Assembly (NCBI GenBank): GCA_035649175.1
Contig: DASRKB010000237.1
Location: 1-64,000, forward strand
Direction of reading: 5' to 3'
DNA: 64,000 bases
Origin: SCGC-AG-212-J23 sp035649175
GTDB lineage: Bacteria > Pseudomonadota > Gammaproteobacteria > Burkholderiales > SG8-39
The translations under genes and the position numbers were made by a program. A model generated the notes under the pieces. That model did no database searches and had not been told where the DNA came from. It was given only the letters and a program-made list of their open reading frames with translations. Shown here one piece after another: positions 42,327 through 51,402 of this stretch; the stretch's first letter is position 1, and every line of letters begins with the position of its first letter.

Positions 42327-43610
42327 ATGTTGCCCCGAGCCGAAGCAAAGGATCTGCAGCTCCGGCGCATGAAGCGCTGGGCCGGTGCCCTTCTCCTGCT
42401 GATGTTCAGCCTCTATGTGCTTTTCACCGCGCTCGAGCCGGACCATCCGGCCCTGCATTACGCCGTGTCCTTCACCGAGGCCGCCATGGTCGGCGCGATC
42501 GCCGACTGGTTCGCGGTGGTGGCGCTGTTTCACCACCCGCTCGGGCTGCGCTTCATTCCGCACACCGCGGTCGTGCCGCGCAACAAGGGCCGCATCGCCG
42601 GGGGCGTGGCCGACTTCATCCAGAACAATTTCCTGTCGCCGGAGGCGATCGTGGCGCGCATCGCGCAGGCACAGCCAGCGCGCACTCTATGCGGGTGGCT
42701 CCTTAAGCCTGAGAACGTCCGCACGCTCGCCGGGTATGCCGGGCGCCTGCTCGCCTACGGCCTTACGGTGCTCGACGATGCGCGTATCAGGCGGTTCTTG
42801 ACCGATCTTCTTTCCCAAAAGGCGAAGGACTTCGACGTAGCATCTGCCGCAGCGGAGATCCTGGACGTGCTCACCCAGAACGGGCGCCACCACGAGCTGC
42901 TCGACGCAGCACTCGCGAGCCTAGACGAGCTGCTCGCGCGCGAAGAGACGCGGCGCATGGTGGCGACGGAGGTGGCGAAGAACCTTCCGGGCCTTCTCCG
43001 GGCGGTAAGTGACGCTCTGCGCCTGGAGCTCGACGAGCGCGCGGCGCTCAAGCTCCTCGACATCGCGGCCGCTAAGATTGCCGAGGTCCGCGCCGACCGT
43101 GGGCACGAGCTGCGCGCACGCTTCGACCAAGCGGTCGCCGGCTTCGTGCGCCGCCTGAAGAGCGACGAGGCGACGCGCGCGCGCGTGCACGCCCTGCGCG
43201 ACGAGGTCCTCGCCAACCCGGCGCTCGGCCGCTATGTGGAGGGCCTGTGGGGTGATTTCCGCGCCTGGCTCGCGGAAGACCTCGGGCAGGAGAATTCCGC
43301 GGTACGCGAGCGAATTGCCCAAGTCGTGTCGACTTTCGCGCAGAGGCTGGAGCGGGATACAGACGTACAGCGCTGGCTCGAAGAGCAGATCCTCGCCGCC
43401 CTGCCCCCGCTCGTGCGCGAGCACCGCGCCAAGATCGGGCGGTTCGTCGAAGACCAGATCAACGGCTGGCAAGAGAGCCGCTTGGTGCAGGAGCTCGAAC
43501 GCGAGCTCGGCCCCGACCTGCAGTACATCCGGATCAACGGCACTCTGGTGGGCGGCTTGGCGGGGCTCCTGATCGCGGTATTTACGGACTTATTTCGCAT
43601 TTCAGTGTAA
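42327..43610 (+). CDS. DUF445-family membrane protein
   Basis: 427-residue DUF445 (YjiN-like) protein of unknown function. An N-terminal membrane segment (WAGALLLLMFSLYVLFTAL) is followed by the family signature AAMVGAIADWFAVVALFHHPLG and IPHTAVVPRNKGRIAGGVADFI. The middle 250 residues are charged, helical and coiled-coil-like. A C-terminal membrane segment (GTLVGGLAGLLIAVFTDL) closes the protein, so both ends sit in the inner membrane. The start ATG at 42327 lies just after the palindrome pair; no clear ribosome site is seen. It is followed 11 bases later by a PAS-GGDEF gene on the same strand. Confidence 0.88.
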   Translation: MLPRAEAKDLQLRRMKRWAGALLLLMFSLYVLFTALEPDHPALHYAVSFTEAAMVGAIADWFAVVALFHHPLGLRFIPHTAVVPRNKGRIAGGVADFIQNNFLSPEAIVARIAQAQPARTLCGWLLKPENVRTLAGYAGRLLAYGLTVLDDARIRRFLTDLLSQKAKDFDVASAAAEILDVLTQNGRHHELLDAALASLDELLAREETRRMVATEVAKNLPGLLRAVSDALRLELDERAALKLLDIAAAKIAEVRADRGHELRARFDQAVAGFVRRLKSDEATRARVHALRDEVLANPALGRYVEGLWGDFRAWLAEDLGQENSAVRERIAQVVSTFAQRLERDTDVQRWLEEQILAALPPLVREHRAKIGRFVEDQINGWQESRLVQELERELGPDLQYIRINGTLVGGLAGLLIAVFTDLFRISV

Positions 43611-43621
43611 ATTGGCCATCC

Positions 43622-45466
43622 GTGGCCAGTCGTAGTCCGTTCGCGGCGAATAGCGCGCCCCACGAGACCGAGGCGCGTGCTCCCGCCCTCACCGCGCTTC
43701 TATCGGACTGGTACTGGGAGCAGGACGAGCAATCCCGCCTCACCTTCATTTCAGAGGGACTCGCCGGCAAGACCGGTCTCGACCCGGCTGCATTCCTCGG
43801 GCAGGCCCGCTGGGAATACCCCGCCGCCAACATGACCGACGCCGACTGGGCGCGCCACCGCGCCCAGCTCGAGCGCCGCGAGCCCTTCCGCGACCTGGAG
43901 CTCAAGCGGGTGTTTCCGAGCGGGCGGGCAGTGTGGATCTCGGTGAGCGGTGAGCCGGTGTTCGACCCCGAAGGCCGCTTCAAGGGCTACCGCGGCGCCG
44001 GCCGGGACATCACTGCGCAGAAGCGCCTGGAGGAATTGCTGCGCCTCGAGCACGCGGTGGCCCGGGTGCTCGGCCAGGCTGCGACCCTCTCCGAGGGCCT
44101 GCGCGCCGGGCTGCGGGCGATCTGCGACGCCGAAGGCTGGGAGTACGGGCGCTGCGTGCGCGCGGAAAACGGGACGCTCGCGAGGCTCGAGGAGGGCTGG
44201 TTCGCCCGCGAGCCGTCGGTCGACCAGTTGCTCCATGGCTCGCGGATCCTGTGGCAGGAAGGCAAGCCCGTGTGGTCGAGCGCTCCTGTCGTCGGCGGCG
44301 GCAACTTCGCCACCTTCGCCTTCCCCGCGGTCTCCCAGGGCAAGACCATCGCGATGCTCGTCTTCTCGGGCCACGGCGCGCCCGAGCCCGACCGCAGCCT
44401 GCTCGAGGCGACCCCGGCGATCGGCGGACTGTTCGGCCAGTTTCTCTCGCGCATGGAGGCCGAGGAGTCGCTGCGCCAGAGCGAGGCGCGCTTCCGCGGC
44501 CTCACCCATATGTCGTCCGACTTCTTCTGGGAAAGCGACGCCGAGCACCGCTTCACGAGCATCGTGCACGGCCCCAACTACGCCGCCGCCCAGCTCGGCC
44601 GCGACATGATCGGGCAGGCCCCCTGGGCCGTGGCCTCGCTAAGCCCCGACGCCGCAGGCTGGGCGGCACACCGCGGCGTGCTCGCGAGCCACCTTTCGTT
44701 CCGGGACTTCGAGTTCTCACGGATGATGCCCGACGGCGGCACGCGGCACTTCGCCCTGAGCGGCGAGCCGCGCTTCGACGGCCAGGGAAGGTTCACCGGC
44801 TACCGCGGCGTGGGGCGCGACGTCACGGAGATCGCGCAGGCGCGCGAGCGCATCGCCTTGCTCGCCTACAGCGACGCGCTGACCGGGCTCGCCAACCGCA
44901 TCAGCCTCGGGCCCGCGCTAGAGCAGGCGATCGAGCGCGCGCGCCGGCGCAATGGCAGGCTTGCCGGGGTGTTCGTTGACCTGGACGGTTTCAAGGCCGT
45001 GAACGACCAGCACGGCCACGCCGCGGGTGATGCATTCCTCGTGGAGGTCGGCAGGCGCCTGCGCCGCTCGCTGCGCGCGAGCGACCTGATCGCGCGCCTG
45101 GGCGGCGACGAGTTCTTCGTGCTGCTCGAGGACGTGCGCGACACCGCGACCGTGGAGCGCGTCGTCGGCAAGCTGGTGAAGGAGCTGCTGCAGCCCTTTG
45201 AGGTCTCGAGCGGCGTGCGCCTGCGCGTGTCGGCGAGCATGGGCGTCAGCCTCTATCCGGGCGACGCCATCGACGCCACCACCCTCGTGGACCACGCCGA
45301 CAAGGCGATGTACACCGCCAAGAAGGCCGGCAAGAACGCCTACTGCCTCTATGCCGGCAGCGGCACCGGAAACCCTGCGAGCCACAGCGCACCGATCGAC
45401 CCCGGCACGGTGAAGATTCCCATCGGGCCGCCGTCCACCGGCATCCCGCCGAGCGTGCGCCAGTAA
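43622..45466 (+). CDS. PAS-(GAF-like)-PAS diguanylate cyclase
   Basis: 614-residue cytosolic sensor. A first PAS/PAC unit (about 22-140, ending RGAGRDITAQKRLEELL), a degenerate GAF-like segment (about 142-280) and a second PAS/PAC unit (about 285-410, ending RGVGRDVTEIAQARERI) precede a GGDEF domain. The active site RLGGDEFFVLL is at 494-498 and the I-site RASD lies five residues before it, so c-di-GMP synthesis with product inhibition is expected. No EAL domain. Start codon is GTG at 43622, without a clear ribosome site. It is probably co-transcribed with DUF445. Confidence 0.88.
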   Translation: MASRSPFAANSAPHETEARAPALTALLSDWYWEQDEQSRLTFISEGLAGKTGLDPAAFLGQARWEYPAANMTDADWARHRAQLERREPFRDLELKRVFPSGRAVWISVSGEPVFDPEGRFKGYRGAGRDITAQKRLEELLRLEHAVARVLGQAATLSEGLRAGLRAICDAEGWEYGRCVRAENGTLARLEEGWFAREPSVDQLLHGSRILWQEGKPVWSSAPVVGGGNFATFAFPAVSQGKTIAMLVFSGHGAPEPDRSLLEATPAIGGLFGQFLSRMEAEESLRQSEARFRGLTHMSSDFFWESDAEHRFTSIVHGPNYAAAQLGRDMIGQAPWAVASLSPDAAGWAAHRGVLASHLSFRDFEFSRMMPDGGTRHFALSGEPRFDGQGRFTGYRGVGRDVTEIAQARERIALLAYSDALTGLANRISLGPALEQAIERARRRNGRLAGVFVDLDGFKAVNDQHGHAAGDAFLVEVGRRLRRSLRASDLIARLGGDEFFVLLEDVRDTATVERVVGKLVKELLQPFEVSSGVRLRVSASMGVSLYPGDAIDATTLVDHADKAMYTAKKAGKNAYCLYAGSGTGNPASHSAPIDPGTVKIPIGPPSTGIPPSVRQ

Positions 45467-45498
45467 ATGCAGCAAATGGGGTTCAAACCACGCCCCGT

Positions 45499-46665
45499 CT
45501 ACCGAGTCGTAGCGCTGTAGGGATCGGCCGCGTCGCGCAGGCCGTCGCCGAAGAAGTTGAAGGCGAGCACCACGATGAAGACCGGCACCACGGAGAGCAT
45601 GAGCCAGGGGTAGAGCGCGACGACGTTGATGTTCTGCGCCTCGTTGAGCAGCACGCCCCAGCTCGTGACGGGGGGTCTCAGCCCCAAGCCGAGGAACGAC
45701 AGGGCCGTCTCGCCCAGGATCATGGCCGGCACGGAGAGCGTCGCCGAGGCGATGAGGTGGCTCGCGAAGGACGGCAGGAGGTGCCGGCGGATGACGCGCG
45801 CCGGGCTCGCGCCCATCAGCACGGCGGCGGTGGCGAAGTCTTCCTCCCTCAGTGCCAGGAGCTTCGAGCGGACCGCGCGCGCGAGGCCCGGCCAGTCGAG
45901 CAGGCCCAGGATGATGGTGATGCCGAAGTAGACGAGGATCGGGCTCCAGGTCACCGGCAGCGCGGCCGAGAGCGCCATCCACAGCGGCAGCTCCGGGAAG
46001 GAGCGCACCATCTCGATGAAGCGCTGGATCGCGTTGTCGATCCAGCCGCCGTAGTAGCCCGAGATGCCGCCGAGCACGATGCCGATGAGGAAGCTCACCG
46101 CGATGCCGAGCAGCCCCACGGTGAGCGAGATGCGCGTGCCGTAGACGATGCGCGAGAAGAGGTCGCGCCCGAGCCGGTCGGTGCCCATGAGGTAGAGCGT
46201 CCCGTCCTCGGCCGGGCACACGAAGTGGAAGCGGCCGGGGACGAGACCCCAGAAGCGGTACTCGTCGCCCAGGCAGAAGAAGCGCAGCTTCTGCACCGCG
46301 CTCGTGTCGGCCGCGTAGGCGCGCTTCATGCGCACCATGTCGAGCTCCATGCGGTAGCCGTAGACGAAGGGGCCGACGAAGCGCCCCTCGTGGAAGAAGC
46401 GCAGCTCCTGCGGCGGCGCGTAGATGTGGCCCGTGTCGCGCGTGTGCAGGTGGTAGGGCGCGATGAACTCCGAGACGAGGGTCGAGGCGTAGAAGAGCGC
46501 GAGGATCACGCCCGAGATCACCGCGATGCGGTGCCGGCGCAGCTTCCACCACATGATCTGCCACTGCGAGGCGCGATAGAAGCGCTCCTGCTCCGGCGTC
46601 AACTCCTCGGCGGCGTGCGGGTCGAAGGGCTCCTGCGAGACGAAGTGCTCGGCCTTCGCCGTCAC
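45499..46665 (-). CDS. Oligopeptide/oligosaccharide-type ABC permease, DppC-like, with long periplasmic loop
   Basis: 388-residue inner-membrane permease. After TM1 (RIAVISGVILALFYASTLVSEFI) comes an unusually long periplasmic segment of about 110 residues (HTRDTGHIYAPPQELRFF onwards) before the typical TDRLGRDLFSRIVYGTRISL region. The coupling motif is EEDFATAAVLMGASPARVIRRH. About six helices in total. GTG start at 46663-46665 overlaps the partner permease stop (GTGA). It is the last gene of the ten-gene operon. Similar loops occur in family-5 systems that carry oligosaccharides, so the cargo may be sugar rather than peptide. Confidence 0.88.
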   Translation of the reverse strand: MTAKAEHFVSQEPFDPHAAEELTPEQERFYRASQWQIMWWKLRRHRIAVISGVILALFYASTLVSEFIAPYHLHTRDTGHIYAPPQELRFFHEGRFVGPFVYGYRMELDMVRMKRAYAADTSAVQKLRFFCLGDEYRFWGLVPGRFHFVCPAEDGTLYLMGTDRLGRDLFSRIVYGTRISLTVGLLGIAVSFLIGIVLGGISGYYGGWIDNAIQRFIEMVRSFPELPLWMALSAALPVTWSPILVYFGITIILGLLDWPGLARAVRSKLLALREEDFATAAVLMGASPARVIRRHLLPSFASHLIASATLSVPAMILGETALSFLGLGLRPPVTSWGVLLNEAQNINVVALYPWLMLSVVPVFIVVLAFNFFGDGLRDAADPYSATTR

Positions 46666-47687
46666 TTCGCCACCCCGCCGGTCAGGCGGATCCTCGGGTC
46701 GAGCGCGGCGAGCAGCAGATCGGAGATGAACATGCCGATCACCGTGAGCAGCGACAGGAACATGAGGAACGACCCGGCGAGGTACTGGTCCTGGGCGCGC
46801 AGCGCCTCCAGCAGCATCGGCCCGGAGGTCTGCAGCGAGAGCACCACCGCGACGATCGCCGAGCCCGAGATCACCGAGGGCAGCAGGTTGCCGATGTCGG
46901 AGATGAAGGGGTTGAGCGACATGCGCAGCGGATACTTCACGAGCAGGCGGAAGGGCGGCATGCCCTTGGAGCGCGCGGTGACCACGTACTGCTTTTGGAG
47001 CTCGTCGAGCAGGTTCGCGCGCAGGCGCCGGATCATGCCGGCGGTGCCCGAGGTGCCGATCACGATCACCGGGATCCACAGGTGCTCGAGCACCGAGCGC
47101 GCCTTGCCCCAGCTCCAGGGCTCGCCCAGGTACTCCGGGTCCATGATGCCGCCGATCGACAGGCCGAACTGCACGTTGGCGAAGTACATCAGCACCAGCG
47201 CGAGCAGGAAGTTCGGCGTGGCGAGGCCGATGTAGCCGATAAAGGTCAGGCCGTGGTCGCCCCAGCTGTACTGGTGCGTCGCGGCGTACACGCCGATCGG
47301 GAAGGCGACCGCCCAGGTGAACAGGATCACCGAAAAATTGAGGATGAAGGACAGGAACAGCCTGTCGCCGACGACCTCCTTCACCGGCAGGTCGTGCTCG
47401 AAGGACCAGCCGAGGTCGCCCTGCAGGAGGCCCGCGAAACCGCGTTCCCCCGGCCACAGCCCGATCCAGACGCCGTACTGCTCGAGGAAGGGCTTGTCCA
47501 GCCCGTACTGCTTCCTCAGGAACTCGGCCCTCTCCGCCGCCGCCCGGTCGCCCTGGCTCTGCAGCTCGGCGATCTGGTTGGAGAGGAAGTCCCCCGGGGG
47601 CAGCTGGATGATCACAAAGGTGACGAAGCTGATCACCAGCAGCGTCGGGATCATGATCAGCACCCGCCGGAGGGTGTAGCGCAGCAT
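46662..47687 (-). CDS. Oligopeptide/oligosaccharide-type ABC permease, DppB-like
   Basis: 341-residue permease starting MLRYTLRRVLIMIPTLLVIS, the classic DppB/OppB N-terminus. A periplasmic insertion (NQIAELQSQGDRAAAERAEF) follows the PPGDF segment. The coupling loop is QKQYVVTARSKGMPPFRLLVKYPLR and the C-terminus has VIGMFISDLLLAALDPRIRL. The start codon shares one base with the receptor stop (TAATG). It forms the channel with the DppC-like gene downstream. Confidence 0.9.
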   Translation of the reverse strand: MLRYTLRRVLIMIPTLLVISFVTFVIIQLPPGDFLSNQIAELQSQGDRAAAERAEFLRKQYGLDKPFLEQYGVWIGLWPGERGFAGLLQGDLGWSFEHDLPVKEVVGDRLFLSFILNFSVILFTWAVAFPIGVYAATHQYSWGDHGLTFIGYIGLATPNFLLALVLMYFANVQFGLSIGGIMDPEYLGEPWSWGKARSVLEHLWIPVIVIGTSGTAGMIRRLRANLLDELQKQYVVTARSKGMPPFRLLVKYPLRMSLNPFISDIGNLLPSVISGSAIVAVVLSLQTSGPMLLEALRAQDQYLAGSFLMFLSLLTVIGMFISDLLLAALDPRIRLTGGVAK

Positions 47688-49567
47688 TACTTGCGGTACC
47701 AGAAGGTGTCGGGGTGGTACACGCCGAAGAACGCGCCCGGGTCCCAGTTGTAGAAGCCGGTCTTGGGCACATTCATGAGCGTCTCGCGGGCGACCACGGG
47801 CTGCGGCACGCCGGTGATGACGCCGATGGTGAACTGCTGCTGGGCATGGATCTCGAGCATGCGGTGCCAGACGCGCGTGCGCTCCTCGCTCGTCGCCGCG
47901 GCGCGCCAGTCGCGGTACAGGTCGGCGAGCGCCTTGACTTCGGGGACGTCCGGCGCGACGCCGGCCTTGCCGCTCGTCTCCCAGTACTGGCCGAACTTGG
48001 GCCACTGGAGCTGCACCTGGTTGGTCGGCGCGAGCTCCTCCGGGCTCGTCTCGGAGGTCGGCAGGCCGTTGTCCAGCCCGCTCCAGGCCGACATCAGCGT
48101 GTCCCCGGAGAAGACGCGCATGCGGAACGCCTCGCGTTGCGAGGGCTTGCTGAAGAGCTTGATGCCGGCCTCGCGCCAGGTCTCCCGGATGAGCTCGAGC
48201 ACGTCGGTCTGCTCGGTCGACTCGCCGGCGGTCTCGACGATGATCTCGAGCGGCCGGCCGTCGGGCAGCCGGCGGATGCCGTCGGGGCCACGCTTGAGAC
48301 CCATGTCGTCGAGCAGCTTCGCCGCCGCCTTCTTGTCGTAGCGCGACCACGCCTCGCGGTACTCGCGCTTGTAGAGCGGGCTCGCCTCGAGCACCGTGTT
48401 GCCCGACTCGAGCGCGAGGCCGAAGTAGAGCGACTGGTTGATGAGCGAGCGGTCGATGGCAAGCGAGAGCGCGCGCCGGAAGCGCACGTCGCGCAGCACC
48501 GCGCGCCAGACCGGGTCGTTGGCGTTGAGGTTGGGGAAGAGCGCGAAGTGCGCGCCCTTGCCCGGCCGCCACAGCAGCGTGCGGTAGTTGTTGGTCTTCT
48601 CGTTCTCCTTGAGGAAGGTGACGTTGCTGAAGTTGAGGTCGCGCGCCTGCAGATCGGCCTCGCCCGCGCCGGTCTTGGCAGGGATGAGCTTCGAGTCGGC
48701 GATCGCCAGCACGAAGCGGTCGATGTAGGGGAGCTGGTTGCCCTTGGCGTCCACGCGGTGGAAGTAGGGGTTGCGCACCGCGACGAAGCGGTCGGCCGGC
48801 GGCCGGGTGGTGTTCATCCACGGGTTGAGCGTCGGCAGGTCCGGGTTGTCCGAGTCGTACAGGTTGTCCATCCGGTTGTGCGTCGCCGACCACTTGCGCT
48901 GCGCGCTGCCGTCCTCATCGGCCTTCCTGACCTTCTCCGAGTACTTCTTGTGGAAGGCCTTCATGTAGTGCGCCGGGCGGAAGATGTAGAGCGGCGAGGC
49001 GCCCGCAAGGCGCGGCAGGAACTCCGGGTTGGGCTTGGGCCAGGTGTAGCGCACCTCGGTCGGGGACAGCACCTCGAACTTCGGCAGCTCCTCGCCCACC
49101 ATGAGCTCGCGCGGCGGCCCGGCCGGGGAGAGCTCCTTGTTGTGCGCGACGTCCTCCCAGTAGTAGCGGAAGTCCTCGGTGGTGAACGGATGGCCGTCGG
49201 ACCAGCGGTGCCCGGCGCGCAGCCTGAGCGTGAACACGCGCCCGTCCTTCACGTCGTACGACTGCAGGATGTCGGGCACCAGGTTGAACTTGCGATCGTA
49301 GCCCACGAGCCGCGCGTAGCCGTAGATGGTGAACAGGCGCGTGTCGCGCGTGCGGCCGGCGAGCGAGTTGAGCGTCCCGCCGTGGCGTCCCAAGGAGGTG
49401 CCGTCCTCGCCGAGGGGCACGACCAGCGGCTCGCGCGGCAGGCGCCTGTCGACCGGCGGCAGCTTGCCCGCCTTGACCTCGGCGGCGAGCGACGGGGGTT
49501 CCACGTAGGTCTGCGCCAGGCAAAACACCGGGGATAGAAAGAAGACCGAAAGGAAAAGCCGTCTCAT
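47687..49567 (-). CDS. Family-5 extracellular solute-binding protein
   Basis: 626-residue periplasmic receptor (SBP_bac_5). A signal peptide is visible (MRRLFLSVFFLSPVFCLAQ). Family landmarks include the LRAGHRWSDGHPFTTEDFRYYWEDV region (about 130-155) and RDVRFRRALSLAIDRSLINQ (about 365-385). It is longer than DppA, in the size range of receptors for long peptides or oligosaccharides. It overlaps the ATPase gene by four bases upstream and the permease by one base downstream. In this operon of glycosyltransferases a glycan fragment is a reasonable ligand, but this is inference. Confidence 0.9.
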   Translation of the reverse strand: MRRLFLSVFFLSPVFCLAQTYVEPPSLAAEVKAGKLPPVDRRLPREPLVVPLGEDGTSLGRHGGTLNSLAGRTRDTRLFTIYGYARLVGYDRKFNLVPDILQSYDVKDGRVFTLRLRAGHRWSDGHPFTTEDFRYYWEDVAHNKELSPAGPPRELMVGEELPKFEVLSPTEVRYTWPKPNPEFLPRLAGASPLYIFRPAHYMKAFHKKYSEKVRKADEDGSAQRKWSATHNRMDNLYDSDNPDLPTLNPWMNTTRPPADRFVAVRNPYFHRVDAKGNQLPYIDRFVLAIADSKLIPAKTGAGEADLQARDLNFSNVTFLKENEKTNNYRTLLWRPGKGAHFALFPNLNANDPVWRAVLRDVRFRRALSLAIDRSLINQSLYFGLALESGNTVLEASPLYKREYREAWSRYDKKAAAKLLDDMGLKRGPDGIRRLPDGRPLEIIVETAGESTEQTDVLELIRETWREAGIKLFSKPSQREAFRMRVFSGDTLMSAWSGLDNGLPTSETSPEELAPTNQVQLQWPKFGQYWETSGKAGVAPDVPEVKALADLYRDWRAAATSEERTRVWHRMLEIHAQQQFTIGVITGVPQPVVARETLMNVPKTGFYNWDPGAFFGVYHPDTFWYRK

Positions 49568-51402
49568 GCCGCCCTCACGTAGTGTCCGTTGCCCACGTGC
49601 TGGAGCGCGGGTCGCCGGTTGGTATCGATGCGGAACTCGCCCGGCCAGGCGGCCGGGTCGGAGGCCTTGCCCTCCATCAGGGCGTTGAAATCGAGCTTCT
49701 TCTCGACGCTGGGCTCGGGAACCGCGGCGAGCAGCGCCTGCGTGTAGGGGTGGCGCGGGTTGCGGAACAGCGTCGCGGCGGGCGCGATCTCGACCAGGCG
49801 TCCGGCGCACATGACCGCGATGCGGTCGGCGAGGTAGTTCACCACCGCGAGGTTGTGCGAGATGAAGATGTAGGTGAGGCCGAGCGCGGCGCGCAGGTCG
49901 GCGAGCAGGTTGAGCACCTGCGCCTGCACCGAGACGTCGAGCGCCGAGACCGGCTCGTCGAGCAGCAGCAGCTCCGGCCCGAGCGCGAGCGCACGCGCGA
50001 TGCCGATCCTCTGACGCTGCCCGCCGGAGAAGCTGTGCGGATAGCGGCGCAAATGGCGCACGTCCAGGCCGACGAGCGCCATCATCTCCTTCACGCGCTC
50101 GAAGCGCTCCTCGGGGTCCCCGACCTTGTGGATCACCAGCGGCTCGCTCACGATGTCGTAGGCCGTCATGCGCGGGTTGAGCGAGCTGAAGGGGTCCTGG
50201 AACACGAACTGAACCTGGCGGCGGTAGGCAAAAAGCTCCTCGCCCTTCATCTCCAGGATCTTTCTGTTCTTGAAAAGAATCTCCCCGGCATCCGGCGCCA
50301 CGGAGCGCAGGATCATGCGCGCGGTCGTGGTCTTGCCGCAGCCCGACTCCCCCACGATGCCCAGGCACTCGCCGGCGCGCACGTCGAAGGAGACGTCGTC
50401 GACCGCGAGGAGCTCGGCCGCGGGGCCGCCGAACATTCCCCGCTTGCGGATCGCGTAGCGCTTGGTGAGGTTGCGCACCTCGAGGAGCTTGCCGCGCGGC
50501 TCCTCGAACAGCTTCTTCCCCTTCATGATGTGCGAGCCCTCGATCTGTACCTCGCGGATCGGCGTAAGGCGCTCGTCCGCGGCCATGCCGAAGCGCGGCA
50601 CGGCGCGCATCAGCGCCCGGAGATACGGATGGCGCGGGTCGCGGAAGATGTCGGCAATCGCTCCCGACTCCATGACGCGCCCGCGGTACATGACCACCAC
50701 CTCGTCGGCCATGTTCGCCACCACGCCGAGGTCATGGGTGATCAGCATGACCGTCATGCCGAGCTCGGCCTGGAGCTGCTTGATGAGCTGGAGGATCTGC
50801 GCCTGGATGGTGACGTCGAGCGCGGTGGTGGGCTCGTCGGCAATGAGCAGCGCCGGCCGGCAGACGAGTGCCATCGCGATCATGGCGCGCTGGCGCAGGC
50901 CGCCGGAAAGCTCGAAGGGGTACGTGTGCTCGGCCTTGACCGGGTCGGGGAACCCCACCAGGCGCAGCATCTCGATCGTCGCGGCCATGCGCTCGCGGCG
51001 CCCGAGGTCCTCGCGGTGCAGGCCGAGCGCCTCGCCAACCTGGTTGCCGATGGTATGCAGCGGGGAAAGCGCCGTCATCGGCTCCTGGAAGATGATCGAG
51101 ATGCGCCCGCCGCGAATGTGCTGCATGGCGCGGCTCGCGGGCGGGATTCTCGCGATGTCGACCTCGGCGCCCTTGGCTTTGGGATCGCGGAACAGGATTT
51201 CGCCGTCCGTGATGCGCGCGATGCGGGGCAGGATGCCCATGATCGATTGCGCGACGACCGACTTGCCGGACCCCGATTCGCCGACGAGCGCGACCGTGCC
51301 GCCCTCGGGAACGCGAAAGGATACGCCGTCGACGGCCTTCACGGTGCCGGCATCGACGGCGATGTGCACCTTCAGGTCCCGTACGGCAAGCAGGTCAGCC
51401 AT
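49564..51402 (-). CDS. Dual ABC ATPase (DppD-DppF fusion, GsiA/YejF-like)
   Basis: 612-residue protein with two complete ATPase halves. First half: Walker A GESGSGKSVV (about 41), signature ELSGGLRQRAMIAMAL, Walker B LLIADEPTTALDVT. Second half: Walker A GESGCGKTTT (about 357), signature SFSGGQRQRIGIARAL, Walker B LLLLDEPVSALDVS. Each ends with the oligopeptide-transporter motif RHPYLRAL or RHPYTQALL. All catalytic residues are present in both. It energises the two permeases downstream. Its ATG overlaps the end of the deacetylase-family gene by eight bases, linking transport to the glycan genes. Confidence 0.93.
   Translation of the reverse strand: MADLLAVRDLKVHIAVDAGTVKAVDGVSFRVPEGGTVALVGESGSGKSVVAQSIMGILPRIARITDGEILFRDPKAKGAEVDIARIPPASRAMQHIRGGRISIIFQEPMTALSPLHTIGNQVGEALGLHREDLGRRERMAATIEMLRLVGFPDPVKAEHTYPFELSGGLRQRAMIAMALVCRPALLIADEPTTALDVTIQAQILQLIKQLQAELGMTVMLITHDLGVVANMADEVVVMYRGRVMESGAIADIFRDPRHPYLRALMRAVPRFGMAADERLTPIREVQIEGSHIMKGKKLFEEPRGKLLEVRNLTKRYAIRKRGMFGGPAAELLAVDDVSFDVRAGECLGIVGESGCGKTTTARMILRSVAPDAGEILFKNRKILEMKGEELFAYRRQVQFVFQDPFSSLNPRMTAYDIVSEPLVIHKVGDPEERFERVKEMMALVGLDVRHLRRYPHSFSGGQRQRIGIARALALGPELLLLDEPVSALDVSVQAQVLNLLADLRAALGLTYIFISHNLAVVNYLADRIAVMCAGRLVEIAPAATLFRNPRHPYTQALLAAVPEPSVEKKLDFNALMEGKASDPAAWPGEFRIDTNRRPALQHVGNGHYVRAA

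Noticed and set aside
45470..45498. Another GGGGTC-type palindrome after the PAS-GGDEF gene (ATGGGGTTCAAACCACGCCCC)
   Set aside because: Too degenerate to count as a copy; no continuous pairing.
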